Source: an uncultured bacterium
GTDB taxonomy: Bacteria; Bacillota; Clostridia; Oscillospirales; Ruminococcaceae
Length of the DNA stretch: 64,000 nucleotides
Reading direction: 5' to 3'
Assembly (NCBI GenBank): GCA_905215965.1
Contig: CAJMSD010000002.1
Coordinates: 186,001 to 250,000, forward strand
Below the pieces are notes generated by a model, which did not search any database, was not told the origin of the DNA, and worked only from the letters and a program-made list of their open reading frames with translations. The first letter of the stretch is position 1; every line of letters begins with the position of its first letter. The position numbers and the translations under genes are program-made. Below, piece by piece: positions 39,834-48,596 of the stretch.

Positions 39834-40697
39834 ATGAACAGCAATGAAAATCATACATTTAAAAATAAGCTTTCCAAAAGAATTATCTCAACTCCGGATC
39901 CTGCCGCAAAAAATACTTTCTTCTATATGCAGGAAGCCGGCTGTCTCAAAGCCGATGAAACCACTTCCACTCAGCGGCAAAACCTCGATTCCTTTCTCTT
40001 CGTCGCCGTAACGGCAGGAAAGGGCGAGCTGACTGTCGGAGGCGAGACCTTTTCCGTTTCAAGCGGCGAATGCTTCTTTATCGACTGCCGCGTTTCACAT
40101 TATTATAAAAGCTCGCAGCAAGATCCGTGGGAGCTTCTCTGGGTACACTTCAACGGCAGCACCTCGGAGCAGTATTACGAGTATTTCCTCTCCCACTCCA
40201 AAAATGTGTTCGCTCCACAGTCGTTCGAACGCGTTGTTTCGACCATTACGGAGATAATCAACATAAACGAATTCAAAAATCCGAATGCCGAGATACTTAC
40301 CTCCAAATATATCGTCGATCTTCTTACTCTTGCGCTTACCGTCAACAACGACTCGAAGCGCTATGATACGGCTCTTAAACAGAAGCTTGCCGCCGTTCAT
40401 GATTACATCGACGACCATTTTAACGAGGAGCTTTCCCTTGAACGCCTTGCTTCGGAATTCTACATAAGCAAATTCTATCTGACGCGCGAATACAAAAAAA
40501 TCTACGGCAAAACAATTTTTCAGCACATTATCACCGCGCGTATAAATTACGGTAAAAATCTGCTGCGCTTTTCGGATAAATCCATAGAGGAGATCGCGCA
40601 TCTTTGCGGCTTCAACGATCAAAGCTACTTCGCAAGGCAGTTCAAAAAAGCCGAAAATCTTACCTGCTTTTCCTACAGAAAAATGTGGAGGGATTAA
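39834..40697 (+). CDS. AraC-family transcriptional regulator
   Basis: 287 residues. N-terminal cupin-like sensing domain (about 45-150) with FLFVAVTAGKGELTVGGETF, SSGECFFIDCRVSHYY and WELLWVHFNG, typical of sugar-responsive AraC proteins. The C-terminal double helix-turn-helix (about 185-285) has LSLERLASEFYISKFYLTREYK and SIEEIAHLCGFNDQSYFARQFKK. It probably controls a carbohydrate-use gene set, but no sugar gene is adjacent; the nearest downstream gene is a leucine-rich-repeat dockerin protein with its own promoter. Start ATG 39834 follows GGAGGATCG. Confidence 0.9.
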   Translation: MNSNENHTFKNKLSKRIISTPDPAAKNTFFYMQEAGCLKADETTSTQRQNLDSFLFVAVTAGKGELTVGGETFSVSSGECFFIDCRVSHYYKSSQQDPWELLWVHFNGSTSEQYYEYFLSHSKNVFAPQSFERVVSTITEIININEFKNPNAEILTSKYIVDLLTLALTVNNDSKRYDTALKQKLAAVHDYIDDHFNEELSLERLASEFYISKFYLTREYKKIYGKTIFQHIITARINYGKNLLRFSDKSIEEIAHLCGFNDQSYFARQFKKAENLTCFSYRKMWRD

Positions 40698-40860
40698 GCT
40701 TCTACGTTTTAAAAGGCTCACGGTCAATTATATGCCGAGGGTCTTATTTTTAATCTTAGAACGAGTTCTTAATATTTGTTAAATTTTACAGTCAAAATAC
40801 CGCCGAATTTGTTATTATGCCGAAATTAACGCTGCTGCGCCTAAATTTAAATTCGAATCA

Positions 40861-40889
40861 TTGACAAACTGTCTATTACTTGTTATACT
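40861..40889 (+). promoter_or_regulatory. Strong promoter of the second leucine-rich-repeat dockerin gene
   Basis: TTGACA at 40861, a 17-base spacer ending TGT, and TATACT at 40884. The rest of 40698-40934 has no supported gene. Confidence 0.8.
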
Positions 40890-40934
40890 AATATTATATA
40901 ATTATTTTTCAGAACAAATTATCAGAGGAGGATA

Positions 40935-43064
40935 ATGATGAATACTAAAAAACTTTTTGCAGCAGCTGCCGCTCTCGTGGTCGCAGGTTCTGCCGCAACC
41001 GTTAACGCTTCCGCCTTCGCTGTGGAAAACAATAATAATACTGCCGTTTCGGAGGAAGCTTCCGAGGGCGTTGTTTTTTCTGCCGAAAGCTATGAAGACC
41101 ATATAAAAATTACAGGCTATACGGGATCTGCCGACTTTGCAGCTATCCCTGCCGACGTAAACGGCGTCCCTGTTACCGAGATCGACAGTCTTGCAGCCGA
41201 CGGTACTATCGGAAAAATTTATATCCCTGCTACCGTTAATACTATCGCGGACGGAGCTTTTGACAAGGTTACGGGTCTTTCCGCTATTGAAGTCGCCGCT
41301 GAAAACGAGACTTTTTCAACTCTTAACGGCGTTCTCTTCACTAAGGATATGTCAAAGCTTCTCCTTTATCCATACGCAAAGCCCGACGCTTCATACATTA
41401 TCCCCGAAGGCGTTTCTTCAATTACCGACGGAGCTTTCACAGGCTGCACAGCGCTCAAGGAGATCACATTCAGCAGCGCTATTATCGAAATAACTGCCGA
41501 CGGCTTTAAGGCCTGCAGAAATATTTCAAAGCTCAATATTCCCGAGACTGCCGTATCTATAGATACTGCCGCTCTCGCAAAGGTCATGAACATCGCGGAA
41601 TACAATGTTGCCGAGAACAACAATAACTACAGCAGCGCTGACGGCGTTCTTTTCAACAAGGACGCAACGGTTCTTATCTGCTATCCTGCCGGAAAAACTA
41701 ACGCTTCGTATTCAATTCCGGACAGCGTAAGCACCATAAGCGAAAACGCTTTCGCAGGAGCTTCTCTTGCAACTGTTAACGTTCCCGACAGCGTCACCGA
41801 AATCGGCAGCGGAGCATTTTCAAATATGACTTCTCTCGCTACGGCTATCCTCGGCAGCGGAGTTTCAAACATCGGCAGCAATGCCTTTGCCGGAGATTCA
41901 TCGCTCGTGTCAGTGATAATCGGTTCTGCCGAGACAATCGGAGATAATGCTTTCCTTAACTGCAAATCGCTTAAATCGGTATCTATCCCTGCAAATACAA
42001 CAGATATCGCTGCTACTGCTTTCGACGGCTGCGCTGCTCTTACAGATATAAACGCTTCTTCCGCAAGCACGGTATTCAGCAGCATCGACGGCGTTCTTTT
42101 CGACAAAAACGGCGAAACTCTCATTAAGTATCCTTACGCAAGAACAGCTGAGGAATATACCGTTCCCGACAGCGTTGTAACTCTTGCAGACAGTTCGTTT
42201 AAAAACTGCGCAAATCTTGCTTCCGTTACTCTCGGAGCTTCGTTCAGCAGCTTTGAAGGACGCGTTTTCGCAGGCTGCACTGCGCTTTCCGATATTAATG
42301 TTTCCGATGATAACGAGAATTACTCTTCCGTAAACGGCGTTCTTTACAGCAAGGACGGCACAGAGCTTGTAAAATATCCATGCGGACGCGAATCGGGAGA
42401 ATTTGAGATTCCTGCCGGAATGACTTCGTTCGGAAGCGGAGCTTTCGCTGACGGAGCTGCTATTACCGCATTTACCGTTCCCGAAGAAAACACAGCATTC
42501 ACCGCAATCAACGGAGTTGTTTTCAGCAAGGACGAAGCTTCCCTTATAAAATATCCTATGGCTGCCGAGGCTGATTTCTACATCGTTGCAGAAAATGTTG
42601 CTTCCGTTGCAGAAAACGCTTTCGCAGGCGTTGCAAAGCTTGAGGGAATCGAATTTGCTTCAGGCGAGACGGCAATTGCTCCAGAAGCTTTCTCGGATAC
42701 AAACAACGAGCTTGTATTCTACGGAACTATGGACTCTACGGCTAAGGTTTACGCAGAACTGAACGGCTACAGATTTATTGCGCTTGACGGAAATTATCCG
42801 TTCGGCGACGTAAACGGCGACGGCGCTGTAGACGCGCTTGACGCTTCCGATGTACTCAACGTATACGCGCTTACTTCGACAGGTCACAGATGCAGATATA
42901 TCGAAGCTCAGAAGGTCGCAGCCGATATCGACCGCGACGGCGAGATAAATTCTATCGACGCTTCAAGAATACTTGCATATTACGCTTATGCGGCAACTAC
43001 CGAAGATCCGCTTTCAATTGAAGATTACTACTACCCTGCCGAGGTTACGACAGAAGCTGAATAA
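40935..43064 (+). CDS. Secreted BspA-type leucine-rich-repeat dockerin protein
   Basis: 709 residues; GAGGAGG precedes paired ATG codons at 40935 and 40938. Signal peptide about 1-27 (ending NASAFA). Residues about 45-615 are BspA/LRR_5 repeats with recurring IPDSVSTISENAFAG, VNVPDSVTEIGSGAFSN and YSSVNGVLYSKDGTELVKYP units. A dockerin lies at about 624-690 (GDVNGDGAVDALDASDVL and ADIDRDGEINSIDASRIL), followed by a short acidic tail. No Thr linker and no catalytic domain. It should be bound to the cell or cellulosome by its dockerin; ligand unknown. Alanine-rich codon use suggests high expression. Confidence 0.9.
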   Translation: MMNTKKLFAAAAALVVAGSAATVNASAFAVENNNNTAVSEEASEGVVFSAESYEDHIKITGYTGSADFAAIPADVNGVPVTEIDSLAADGTIGKIYIPATVNTIADGAFDKVTGLSAIEVAAENETFSTLNGVLFTKDMSKLLLYPYAKPDASYIIPEGVSSITDGAFTGCTALKEITFSSAIIEITADGFKACRNISKLNIPETAVSIDTAALAKVMNIAEYNVAENNNNYSSADGVLFNKDATVLICYPAGKTNASYSIPDSVSTISENAFAGASLATVNVPDSVTEIGSGAFSNMTSLATAILGSGVSNIGSNAFAGDSSLVSVIIGSAETIGDNAFLNCKSLKSVSIPANTTDIAATAFDGCAALTDINASSASTVFSSIDGVLFDKNGETLIKYPYARTAEEYTVPDSVVTLADSSFKNCANLASVTLGASFSSFEGRVFAGCTALSDINVSDDNENYSSVNGVLYSKDGTELVKYPCGRESGEFEIPAGMTSFGSGAFADGAAITAFTVPEENTAFTAINGVVFSKDEASLIKYPMAAEADFYIVAENVASVAENAFAGVAKLEGIEFASGETAIAPEAFSDTNNELVFYGTMDSTAKVYAELNGYRFIALDGNYPFGDVNGDGAVDALDASDVLNVYALTSTGHRCRYIEAQKVAADIDRDGEINSIDASRILAYYAYAATTEDPLSIEDYYYPAEVTTEAE

Positions 43065-43078
43065 TTCAAGGCAATAAT

Positions 43079-43102
43079 AAGGAGGACGGTTGTCCTCCTT
43101 TT
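43079..43102 (+). terminator. Terminator of the leucine-rich-repeat dockerin gene
   Basis: AAGGAGGAC-GGTT-GTCCTCCTTTT, 14 bases after the stop. Confidence 0.85.
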
Positions 43103-43129
43103 AGTTTATCCAAAAATAATATGAACTAA

Positions 43130-43320
43130 GAGAACGCCCTCTCTTACAGGGCGTTCTCTCTTTCAAAACATTCCACCGGACTGTTTTGAAATTCACTCTT
43201 TGCGGAGCGCCCTACGGTATGCGGGGCTTTGCCCCACACCCCACCAGAGGCGCCGCCTCTGGACTCTGCCAAAGGGATAAAATCCCTTTGGAATCCCGAT
43301 ATTAGTCACACTAACTTTCC
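43130..43320. repeat. Non-coding palindrome cluster (REP-like)
   Basis: A run of inverted repeats: AGAGAACGCCCT...AGGGCGTTCTCT, GCGGGGC-TTT-GCCCCRC type, CAGAGGCG-CC-GCCTCTG and AAAGGGAT-AAA-ATCCCTTT. No protein-like frame. Segments (CCGGACTGTTTT, GAACGCCCT) match the clusters at 26440-26690 and 29533-29562. Confidence 0.65.
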
Positions 43321-43328
43321 AACAAAAC

Positions 43329-43349
43329 AGGAGGACATTTGTCCTCCTT
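43329..43349. terminator. Terminator between the repeat cluster and the next minus-strand gene
   Basis: AGGAGGAC-ATTT-GTCCTCCT followed by TCGTTTTTT; near-copy of the hairpin at 43079-43102. Confidence 0.7.
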
Positions 43350-43355
43350 CGTTTT

Positions 43356-43679
43356 TTATTTAAGAAAATTCTGCATTGCTTCCGTAAGCTTGCTGATGTT
43401 TTTCTTATTTTTTGAATTCGCCGCTATTTCTGTTCCAAGCTTCGATTTGCAGCTGAAAATAACGGACGTTCTGCCGTCGTTGATCGTAAAAAGCGAAACC
43501 GTCATGACCTCTCCCCACGTAAACATGGACATACCAATATTAATTGTTACGGTATGAGACGCGCGGTCGGCTAATTTTACGTTATACTTCAATGACTGAG
43601 CCGCAAGAACGACAGCGTCAAATACAGCGTCGATCGGCTGGCTGTAAATTATATTCGATTCAGAAGAACCCCAAGCCAT
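43356..43679 (-). CDS. Conserved hypothetical protein, about 107 residues
   Basis: 107 residues with a single soluble domain: SQPIDAVFDAVVLAAQSLKY, VKLADRASHTVTINIGMSMFTWGE and DGRTSVIFSCKSK. The alternation of a helix and beta strands recalls small START/DUF-like folds that carry a hydrophobic pocket, but no family was firmly recognised. GAGGAGT precedes the ATG. No signal peptide. It stands 15 bases after the fructose-bisphosphate aldolase gene stops, in the same direction, so the two could be co-transcribed with the aldolase first. Confidence 0.6.
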   Translation of the reverse strand: MAWGSSESNIIYSQPIDAVFDAVVLAAQSLKYNVKLADRASHTVTINIGMSMFTWGEVMTVSLFTINDGRTSVIFSCKSKLGTEIAANSKNKKNISKLTEAMQNFLK

Positions 43680-43696
43680 AACTTTTTACTCCTCGA

Positions 43697-44560
43697 TCAA
43701 GCCTTGTTAACGCTTCCAAAAAGCTCCATCTTCTCCTTTACCTTTGCCTTGATTGCTTCAAAGCCCGGTGCGAGAAGCTTTCTTGGGTCAAAGCCCTTGC
43801 CCTGAGTGTCCTTGCCTGCTTCAATGTAAGCTCTTGTAGCTTCCTGGAAAACAAGCTGGCACTCTGTGTTTACGTTGATCTTTGCAACGCCGAGAGAAAT
43901 TGCCTTCTTGATCATATCGTCGGGGATACCTGTACCGCCGTGAAGTACGAGAGGCATATCGCCAACCTTTTCATTTACGGCAGCAAGAGTCTCAAATGAA
44001 AGACCTTCCCAGTTTTCGGGATATTTACCATGAATATTGCCAATGCCGGCAGCAAGGAAATCAACGCCGAGATCAGCGATCATCTTGCACTCGTCAGGAT
44101 CTGCACATTCACCTCTGCCGATAACGCCGTCCTCTTCGCCGCCGATAGAGCCTACCTCGGCTTCGATCGAAAGGCCAAGACCGTGAGAAACGTTTACAAG
44201 CTCGGATGTCTTAGCGATATTCTCGTCGATCGGGAAGTGAGAACCGTCAAACATGATTGAAGTAAATCCTGCCTTAATACACTTATAGCAGCCTTCATAT
44301 GAGCCGTGATCGAGGTGAAGAGCAACCGGAACAGTGATTCCGAGAGACTCGTCCATTGCTTTAACCATAGCGGCAACCGTAGCAAAGCCTGTCATATACT
44401 TGCCTGCGCCCTCAGATACACCGAGAATTACAGGTGAATTGCACTCCTGTGCAGTAAGAAGAATAGCCTTAGTCCATTCAAGGTTATTGATATTGAACTG
44501 ACCTACTGCATATTTGCCTTCTCTTGCCTTAGTGAGCATTTCCTTAGCTGAAACCAACAT
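43697..44560 (-). CDS. fba: Fructose-1,6-bisphosphate aldolase, class II
   Basis: 287 residues. Class II metal-dependent aldolase motifs: VGQFNINNLEWTKAIL, zinc His in ALHLDHGSYEGC, FTSIMFDGSHFP, EAEVGSIGGEEDG, GNIHGKYPE and LVLHGGTGIPDDMIKKAISLGVAKINVNTE. It splits fructose bisphosphate to two trioses in glycolysis. ATG follows AGGAGGAAATTA. A strong promoter lies upstream. Followed by the small hypothetical gene 43356-43679. Confidence 0.95.
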   Translation of the reverse strand: MLVSAKEMLTKAREGKYAVGQFNINNLEWTKAILLTAQECNSPVILGVSEGAGKYMTGFATVAAMVKAMDESLGITVPVALHLDHGSYEGCYKCIKAGFTSIMFDGSHFPIDENIAKTSELVNVSHGLGLSIEAEVGSIGGEEDGVIGRGECADPDECKMIADLGVDFLAAGIGNIHGKYPENWEGLSFETLAAVNEKVGDMPLVLHGGTGIPDDMIKKAISLGVAKINVNTECQLVFQEATRAYIEAGKDTQGKGFDPRKLLAPGFEAIKAKVKEKMELFGSVNKA

Positions 44561-44619
44561 AATTTAATTTCCTCCTGAATTTTCATTTGCAATGCGAAAC
44601 AATTCGCACTATCAAATAC

Positions 44620-44648
44620 ATTATACTACATATTCCCTGAAATTGCAA
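44620..44648 (-). promoter_or_regulatory. Promoter of the aldolase gene
   Basis: Minus strand TTGCAA (44648-44643), a 17-base spacer and TATAAT (44625-44620), 60 bases before the start. Confidence 0.75.
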
Positions 44649-44693
44649 GTACCGTATGTAAATTTTCGCAAAAATCAGTCACGGACAGCAAAA

Positions 44694-44719
44694 ATGACTC
44701 CCAAGAACAAGGGAGTCAT
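44694..44719 (-). terminator. Terminator of the third leucine-rich-repeat dockerin gene
   Basis: ATGACTCCC-AAGAACAA-GGGAGTCAT, 12 bases past the stop, followed on the minus strand by TTTTTGCTG. Confidence 0.75.
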
Positions 44720-44731
44720 CTTGTTAAATTA

Positions 44732-47116
44732 TTATTTTTTCATAAAATCCGTAATAGTGCCCGTTCCGCCTGTAGCCGTATAAGCATAGTAGGCGAGAAT
44801 AGTTGAAGCGTCGGAGGAATCAACTGCGTTGTCTCCGTTTACATCGGCGGCTGTTTTCTGAGCTTCGCTGAATGTGGGAGCTCCTCCTGTTGCGATACGT
44901 GCGTACTCGCTCAGGACATAGGAAGCGTCGCTGGAGTTTACTGCGCCGTCGCCGTCAATGTCGCCGAATTCTGTTTTGGGCTGTTCGGGAGCCGCGCCGA
45001 GAGATTCAAATTTACAGTCATACTTTTCAGCGTATGCCTGAGCTGTTGAATTTTCATAGCCGTAAATCGTGCCGTTGAAAATATAATCCCCATCTTCACC
45101 ATATCCATTGCTTATAGTTCCCGAGGAGTCATAAATTTCGCAATCGGGATTTTCAATCTTTATAGAATTCAGATTTGTACAATTACAAAATGCAATACAA
45201 TCAATGCTTGTAATACTTTCAGGAATCGTTATTGATTGCAGATTCGGACAGTTGAAGAACATTCGGCTGCCAATAGAAGTCATTCTGCTCGAAAGCGTAA
45301 CTTTTTCTAAATTCTTACAGTCCCCGAATGTTCCGGGGGTCTCTCCGATACCGCCTTCTCCGAAGAATTCAGGCGGAGGAAGTTTATCCATTGTTGTTAC
45401 AGAATCGGGAACAGTAATCTCCCTGATCGATGTACCTTGGAAAGCTCCCGCATAAATAGTTGTTGCAGAATCGGGAATATTTACGTCTTCAAGCGAACTG
45501 CAATTCCCGAAACATTCGAATCCGATCGACTTGACCGTATCGGGAATGGTAATATCCGTTAACGAGCTGCAATAAAGAAACGTTTCGTTCGGGATCTCAG
45601 TCATAGATACCGAAAGCTTTACACTTTTAAGAGAATCGCAATAAAGAAAAACGCAAACTCCCATTTCAGTAACAGAATCAGGAATACTTATGCTTTCAAG
45701 TTTGCTGCATTCTGCAAAACCGCGGTGTCCGATTCTGGTTACGCTGTCAGGAATCACTACAGAAGTTAAATTGTTGCAGCCAAGTAATGCACAATCTCCG
45801 ATGATCTTAACGCTGTCAGGAATCGAATATGTACTGCTTTTGATTCCTGCCGGATAACATTCAAGCTCCGTTTTGTCCTTATTAAAAAGTATTCCGCCGT
45901 CTTCGCAATAAACAGGGTTATTTTCAGATACATTGATTGCAGTCAGGTTCTCGCTGTATGAAAATGCATTGTATTCAATAGCAGTCACACTGTCAGGAAT
46001 TGTTATTTCAGTTAAATTGGGGCAGTAAGAAAACGCCATATTTCCGATATATTCAACACTGTCAGGAATCGTTATTTCGAATAAACTGTCACAGCTGTGA
46101 AATGCCGCTGTACCAAAACTTTTAACACTGTTCGGAATTGTTATTTCGGTTAATTTTTCGCATCCCTGAAACATAAAATCTTCAATGCTTTTAAGATTTT
46201 CAGGAAGCGAAACCGAGGGTAAATTTTTGCAGTAGGAAAATGCTCTGGCTTTGATTTCTGTAACACTATCAGGAATTGTTATCGAAGTTAAGCCATAACA
46301 ATATTCAAACGCAGAATATCCAATACTTACAACACTATCAGGGAGCGTTACGGAAATCAGACTACTGCAATCCGAAAATGCATCATCGCCGATACTTGTA
46401 ATGCTGTCAGGAATCGTTACTGAAGTTAAGCTTGAGCAGCCCCAAAATGTATATTCCTCAATTCTCGTAATACTTTTCGGAATAATTACCGATGTTAAGT
46501 TGTTACACCTTGAAAATGCAGATTCACCTATGTATGCAACGCCTTCCGGAATCGTTACTGAGGTCAGATTTTCACACTCTGAAAACGCATAATCTCCGAT
46601 ACTTTTAGCATTGTCAGGAACTACTACATCTCCCTCACAGGTTTGACCGTCAATAAGTATGCCGTTAACAATAACAAAAGGATTCTCGCCTTGTTTTTCC
46701 ATAAGCCACGGCGTCCTATTAAACGCATTACCGCCAATGCTCATAACACTGCCGGGAATGGTTACCGAGGTCAAACTTGAACAAAAAATGAACGCATAAG
46801 CTCCAATACTTGTAACACTGTCGGGGATCGTTATCGAAGTTAATTTTGAGCAGCAGTCGAACGCAAAATCTCCGATACTTGTAACAGGCACTCCTTCGAT
46901 TTCTGACGGTATAACAACTTTCTCAGCTAATTGGTCACAACGGGTAATTTCTATATGATCTTCGTATTTTTTATATTGAAGTTCACCGTAAGTTCTATAG
47001 GTGTACTCCTCAGCCGCGCTTGCCGAAATAACGTGATCCTGCGTATTTACAGCAGACGGCAAAGCTCCGCCGAAAACAATGCTTACGGCAAGGAGCGCAG
47101 ACAATAACTTTTTCAT
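44732..47116 (-). CDS. Secreted BspA-type leucine-rich-repeat dockerin protein
   Basis: 794 residues from ATG 47116, which has GGAGGT 8 bases upstream; the frame runs a few codons further to a TTG overlapping that site. Signal peptide about 1-35. About 25 copies of the LRR_5 unit, such as SSLTSVTIPDSITSIGDDAFSDC, fill residues 45-690. The dockerin at about 717-785 reads GDIDGDGAVNSSDASYVL and ADVNGDNAVDSSDASTIL, ending in GTITDFMKK like the protein at 13525. No Thr linker or catalytic domain. Its DNA is AT-richer and repeats are more regular than in the protein at 40935, suggesting recent repeat expansion. Ligand unknown. Confidence 0.9.
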   Translation of the reverse strand: MKKLLSALLAVSIVFGGALPSAVNTQDHVISASAAEEYTYRTYGELQYKKYEDHIEITRCDQLAEKVVIPSEIEGVPVTSIGDFAFDCCSKLTSITIPDSVTSIGAYAFIFCSSLTSVTIPGSVMSIGGNAFNRTPWLMEKQGENPFVIVNGILIDGQTCEGDVVVPDNAKSIGDYAFSECENLTSVTIPEGVAYIGESAFSRCNNLTSVIIPKSITRIEEYTFWGCSSLTSVTIPDSITSIGDDAFSDCSSLISVTLPDSVVSIGYSAFEYCYGLTSITIPDSVTEIKARAFSYCKNLPSVSLPENLKSIEDFMFQGCEKLTEITIPNSVKSFGTAAFHSCDSLFEITIPDSVEYIGNMAFSYCPNLTEITIPDSVTAIEYNAFSYSENLTAINVSENNPVYCEDGGILFNKDKTELECYPAGIKSSTYSIPDSVKIIGDCALLGCNNLTSVVIPDSVTRIGHRGFAECSKLESISIPDSVTEMGVCVFLYCDSLKSVKLSVSMTEIPNETFLYCSSLTDITIPDTVKSIGFECFGNCSSLEDVNIPDSATTIYAGAFQGTSIREITVPDSVTTMDKLPPPEFFGEGGIGETPGTFGDCKNLEKVTLSSRMTSIGSRMFFNCPNLQSITIPESITSIDCIAFCNCTNLNSIKIENPDCEIYDSSGTISNGYGEDGDYIFNGTIYGYENSTAQAYAEKYDCKFESLGAAPEQPKTEFGDIDGDGAVNSSDASYVLSEYARIATGGAPTFSEAQKTAADVNGDNAVDSSDASTILAYYAYTATGGTGTITDFMKK

Positions 47117-47199
47117 GGTAAAAACCTCCAAAAATAATTTATATGTATATTATACATTGCTTTTGCAGGTTTTGCAAGTGTTTTTGTATAAAAAGTACT

Positions 47200-48297
47200 T
47201 TAATCTTCAAAATAGTAATCAAGCAGAAGATTCACTATCCGCGAATAGCTCTCGATGCCGTCATGAACGCCGTTTATCTTCAGACTTGTATCCGTCGCGG
47301 CGTCCGAAACAGCGTCAACGGTCTCGGTCGAAATTATCTCAAGCTCCTCGTTTTCCTCGAAATAATCCTCGGGCATAAATTTAAACCAGTCGTTTATGAC
47401 AAGCGGAGAGATCGTATCCGTAAGATAATAGGCTTCGGAGATACCGTTTTTGTAGATTTGATTATGAACATATTCAAGAGCGTTTACATAACCGCTGTAG
47501 CGGAACTCGGCGCTTTCGCTTCCCGTGGACGCAATGAACGCGATGAACCCAGCCTCGTCCTCCTGAATGATACCTTTCAGGTGAGCGTATTCATGGCAAA
47601 TAGTGTTCGGATAATTTATATCGCACATATCCGCATTGTAATTCGACTCCATTGTAAAGGGGAAATATATGCCGAGAAGTCCCGACTGGCCCATGAAATA
47701 CGAGTACGCAACAGGCTTCGGGTCGGGATAATAGCCGCTTAACTGACTATATTTTTCCGCAGCTTTATGCATTGCAGATTTCGCATTCTCATCAAGGTCG
47801 TCCGTCAGCACAAAACAGCCGTTTTCGTCCCTTTCGACCTGATCGGCAAGAGAATTCGCTTCGCTGATAAGAATCCCGTAAAGCTCGGTAAGCTCCGAAC
47901 GCGTGTGCTCCTCGGAAACCGTAAAATAGCGCTCCGAAAAGGGCGTGCAGTGGTACATTATAAAACAATTGAAGGTTTCCGTTGTAAGAATATATGTAAA
48001 AATATATATCACCGTCAAAGCTGCGGCAGAGCGTATCTTACGCCGGGAATTCTTCATGAATATCAGCATAATGACAACCAAAGGAATTCCCACAGCGACA
48101 AGCAGTATTCCTGCCGCAATAAGAAGTTCTCCGAAGGAACACGGTAGCAGTCCAGACAGAAAAGCAACGGGCGTTGATATGTACGGAAAAATTTTCATGA
48201 CATAAAAATCCGAAAAAGCTGTGCTCAGTCTCGCTGCAATATTCAAAACAAGCATGATCGCGCAGACTGAAAGCGGAATAATATATTTTTTCTTCAT
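47200..48297 (-). CDS. DUF3810-family membrane protein with HExxH motif
   Basis: 365 residues from ATG 48297, after CGAGGT; earlier in-frame starts overlap the -10 box at 48331-48326. Three membrane helices at the N-terminus (about 5-25, 38-70 and 90-108) are followed by an outside domain of 250 residues. That domain has a zinc-protease-like INYPNTICHEYAHLKGIIQEDEAGFIAF: HEYAH supplies two metal His and the downstream Glu residues could be the third ligand. DUF3810 proteins are predicted metallopeptidases of unknown substrate. It is transcribed away from the yfmF operon, whose products are also M16-type peptidase relatives. Confidence 0.78.
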   Translation of the reverse strand: MKKKYIIPLSVCAIMLVLNIAARLSTAFSDFYVMKIFPYISTPVAFLSGLLPCSFGELLIAAGILLVAVGIPLVVIMLIFMKNSRRKIRSAAALTVIYIFTYILTTETFNCFIMYHCTPFSERYFTVSEEHTRSELTELYGILISEANSLADQVERDENGCFVLTDDLDENAKSAMHKAAEKYSQLSGYYPDPKPVAYSYFMGQSGLLGIYFPFTMESNYNADMCDINYPNTICHEYAHLKGIIQEDEAGFIAFIASTGSESAEFRYSGYVNALEYVHNQIYKNGISEAYYLTDTISPLVINDWFKFMPEDYFEENEELEIISTETVDAVSDAATDTSLKINGVHDGIESYSRIVNLLLDYYFED

Positions 48298-48325
48298 AGC
48301 GTTTACCTCGAAAGCGTTTTTCATA

Positions 48326-48354
48326 ATTATACCACATTTTTTGCCGTAAGACAA
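48326..48354 (-). promoter_or_regulatory. Promoter of the DUF3810 gene
   Basis: Minus strand TTGTCT (48354-48349), a 17-base spacer and TATAAT (48331-48326). Confidence 0.65.
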
Positions 48355-48434
48355 TGGAAAGTATATCCTGTTAAGGGATGAAAATAAGCGGATTTGCTCT
48401 GTGATGGAATGCCTGAAAATTTTTTCAAAATATA

Positions 48435-48556
48435 TGGTAATTTGCTCCATAATGTATTATAAGCGGAGAGCCTACGCCGGCAGTTCGCGCTATATTTTTT
48501 TGCTGTATAAATTTTCTTATGCGCATATTGAAATTTTTCGTATTATGTGTTATAAT
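48435..48556 (+). repeat. 93-bp promoter repeat, two cores
   Basis: Two promoter-like cores 93 bases apart: TGGTAA-17-TATAAG (48435/48458) and TTGAAA-17-TATAAT (48528/48551). The unit between them (AAGCGGAGAG, CGCCGGCAGTTCG, GCGCATATTG) aligns along its length with the units at 6270-6456. As there, the inner -10 ends in G and the outer, gene-facing one in T. The outer core is 41 bases before yfmF. Confidence 0.8.
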
Positions 48557-48596
48557 AATAAGGTATCTTTAAAATCAAATAGGAGTGTAACTGTAA

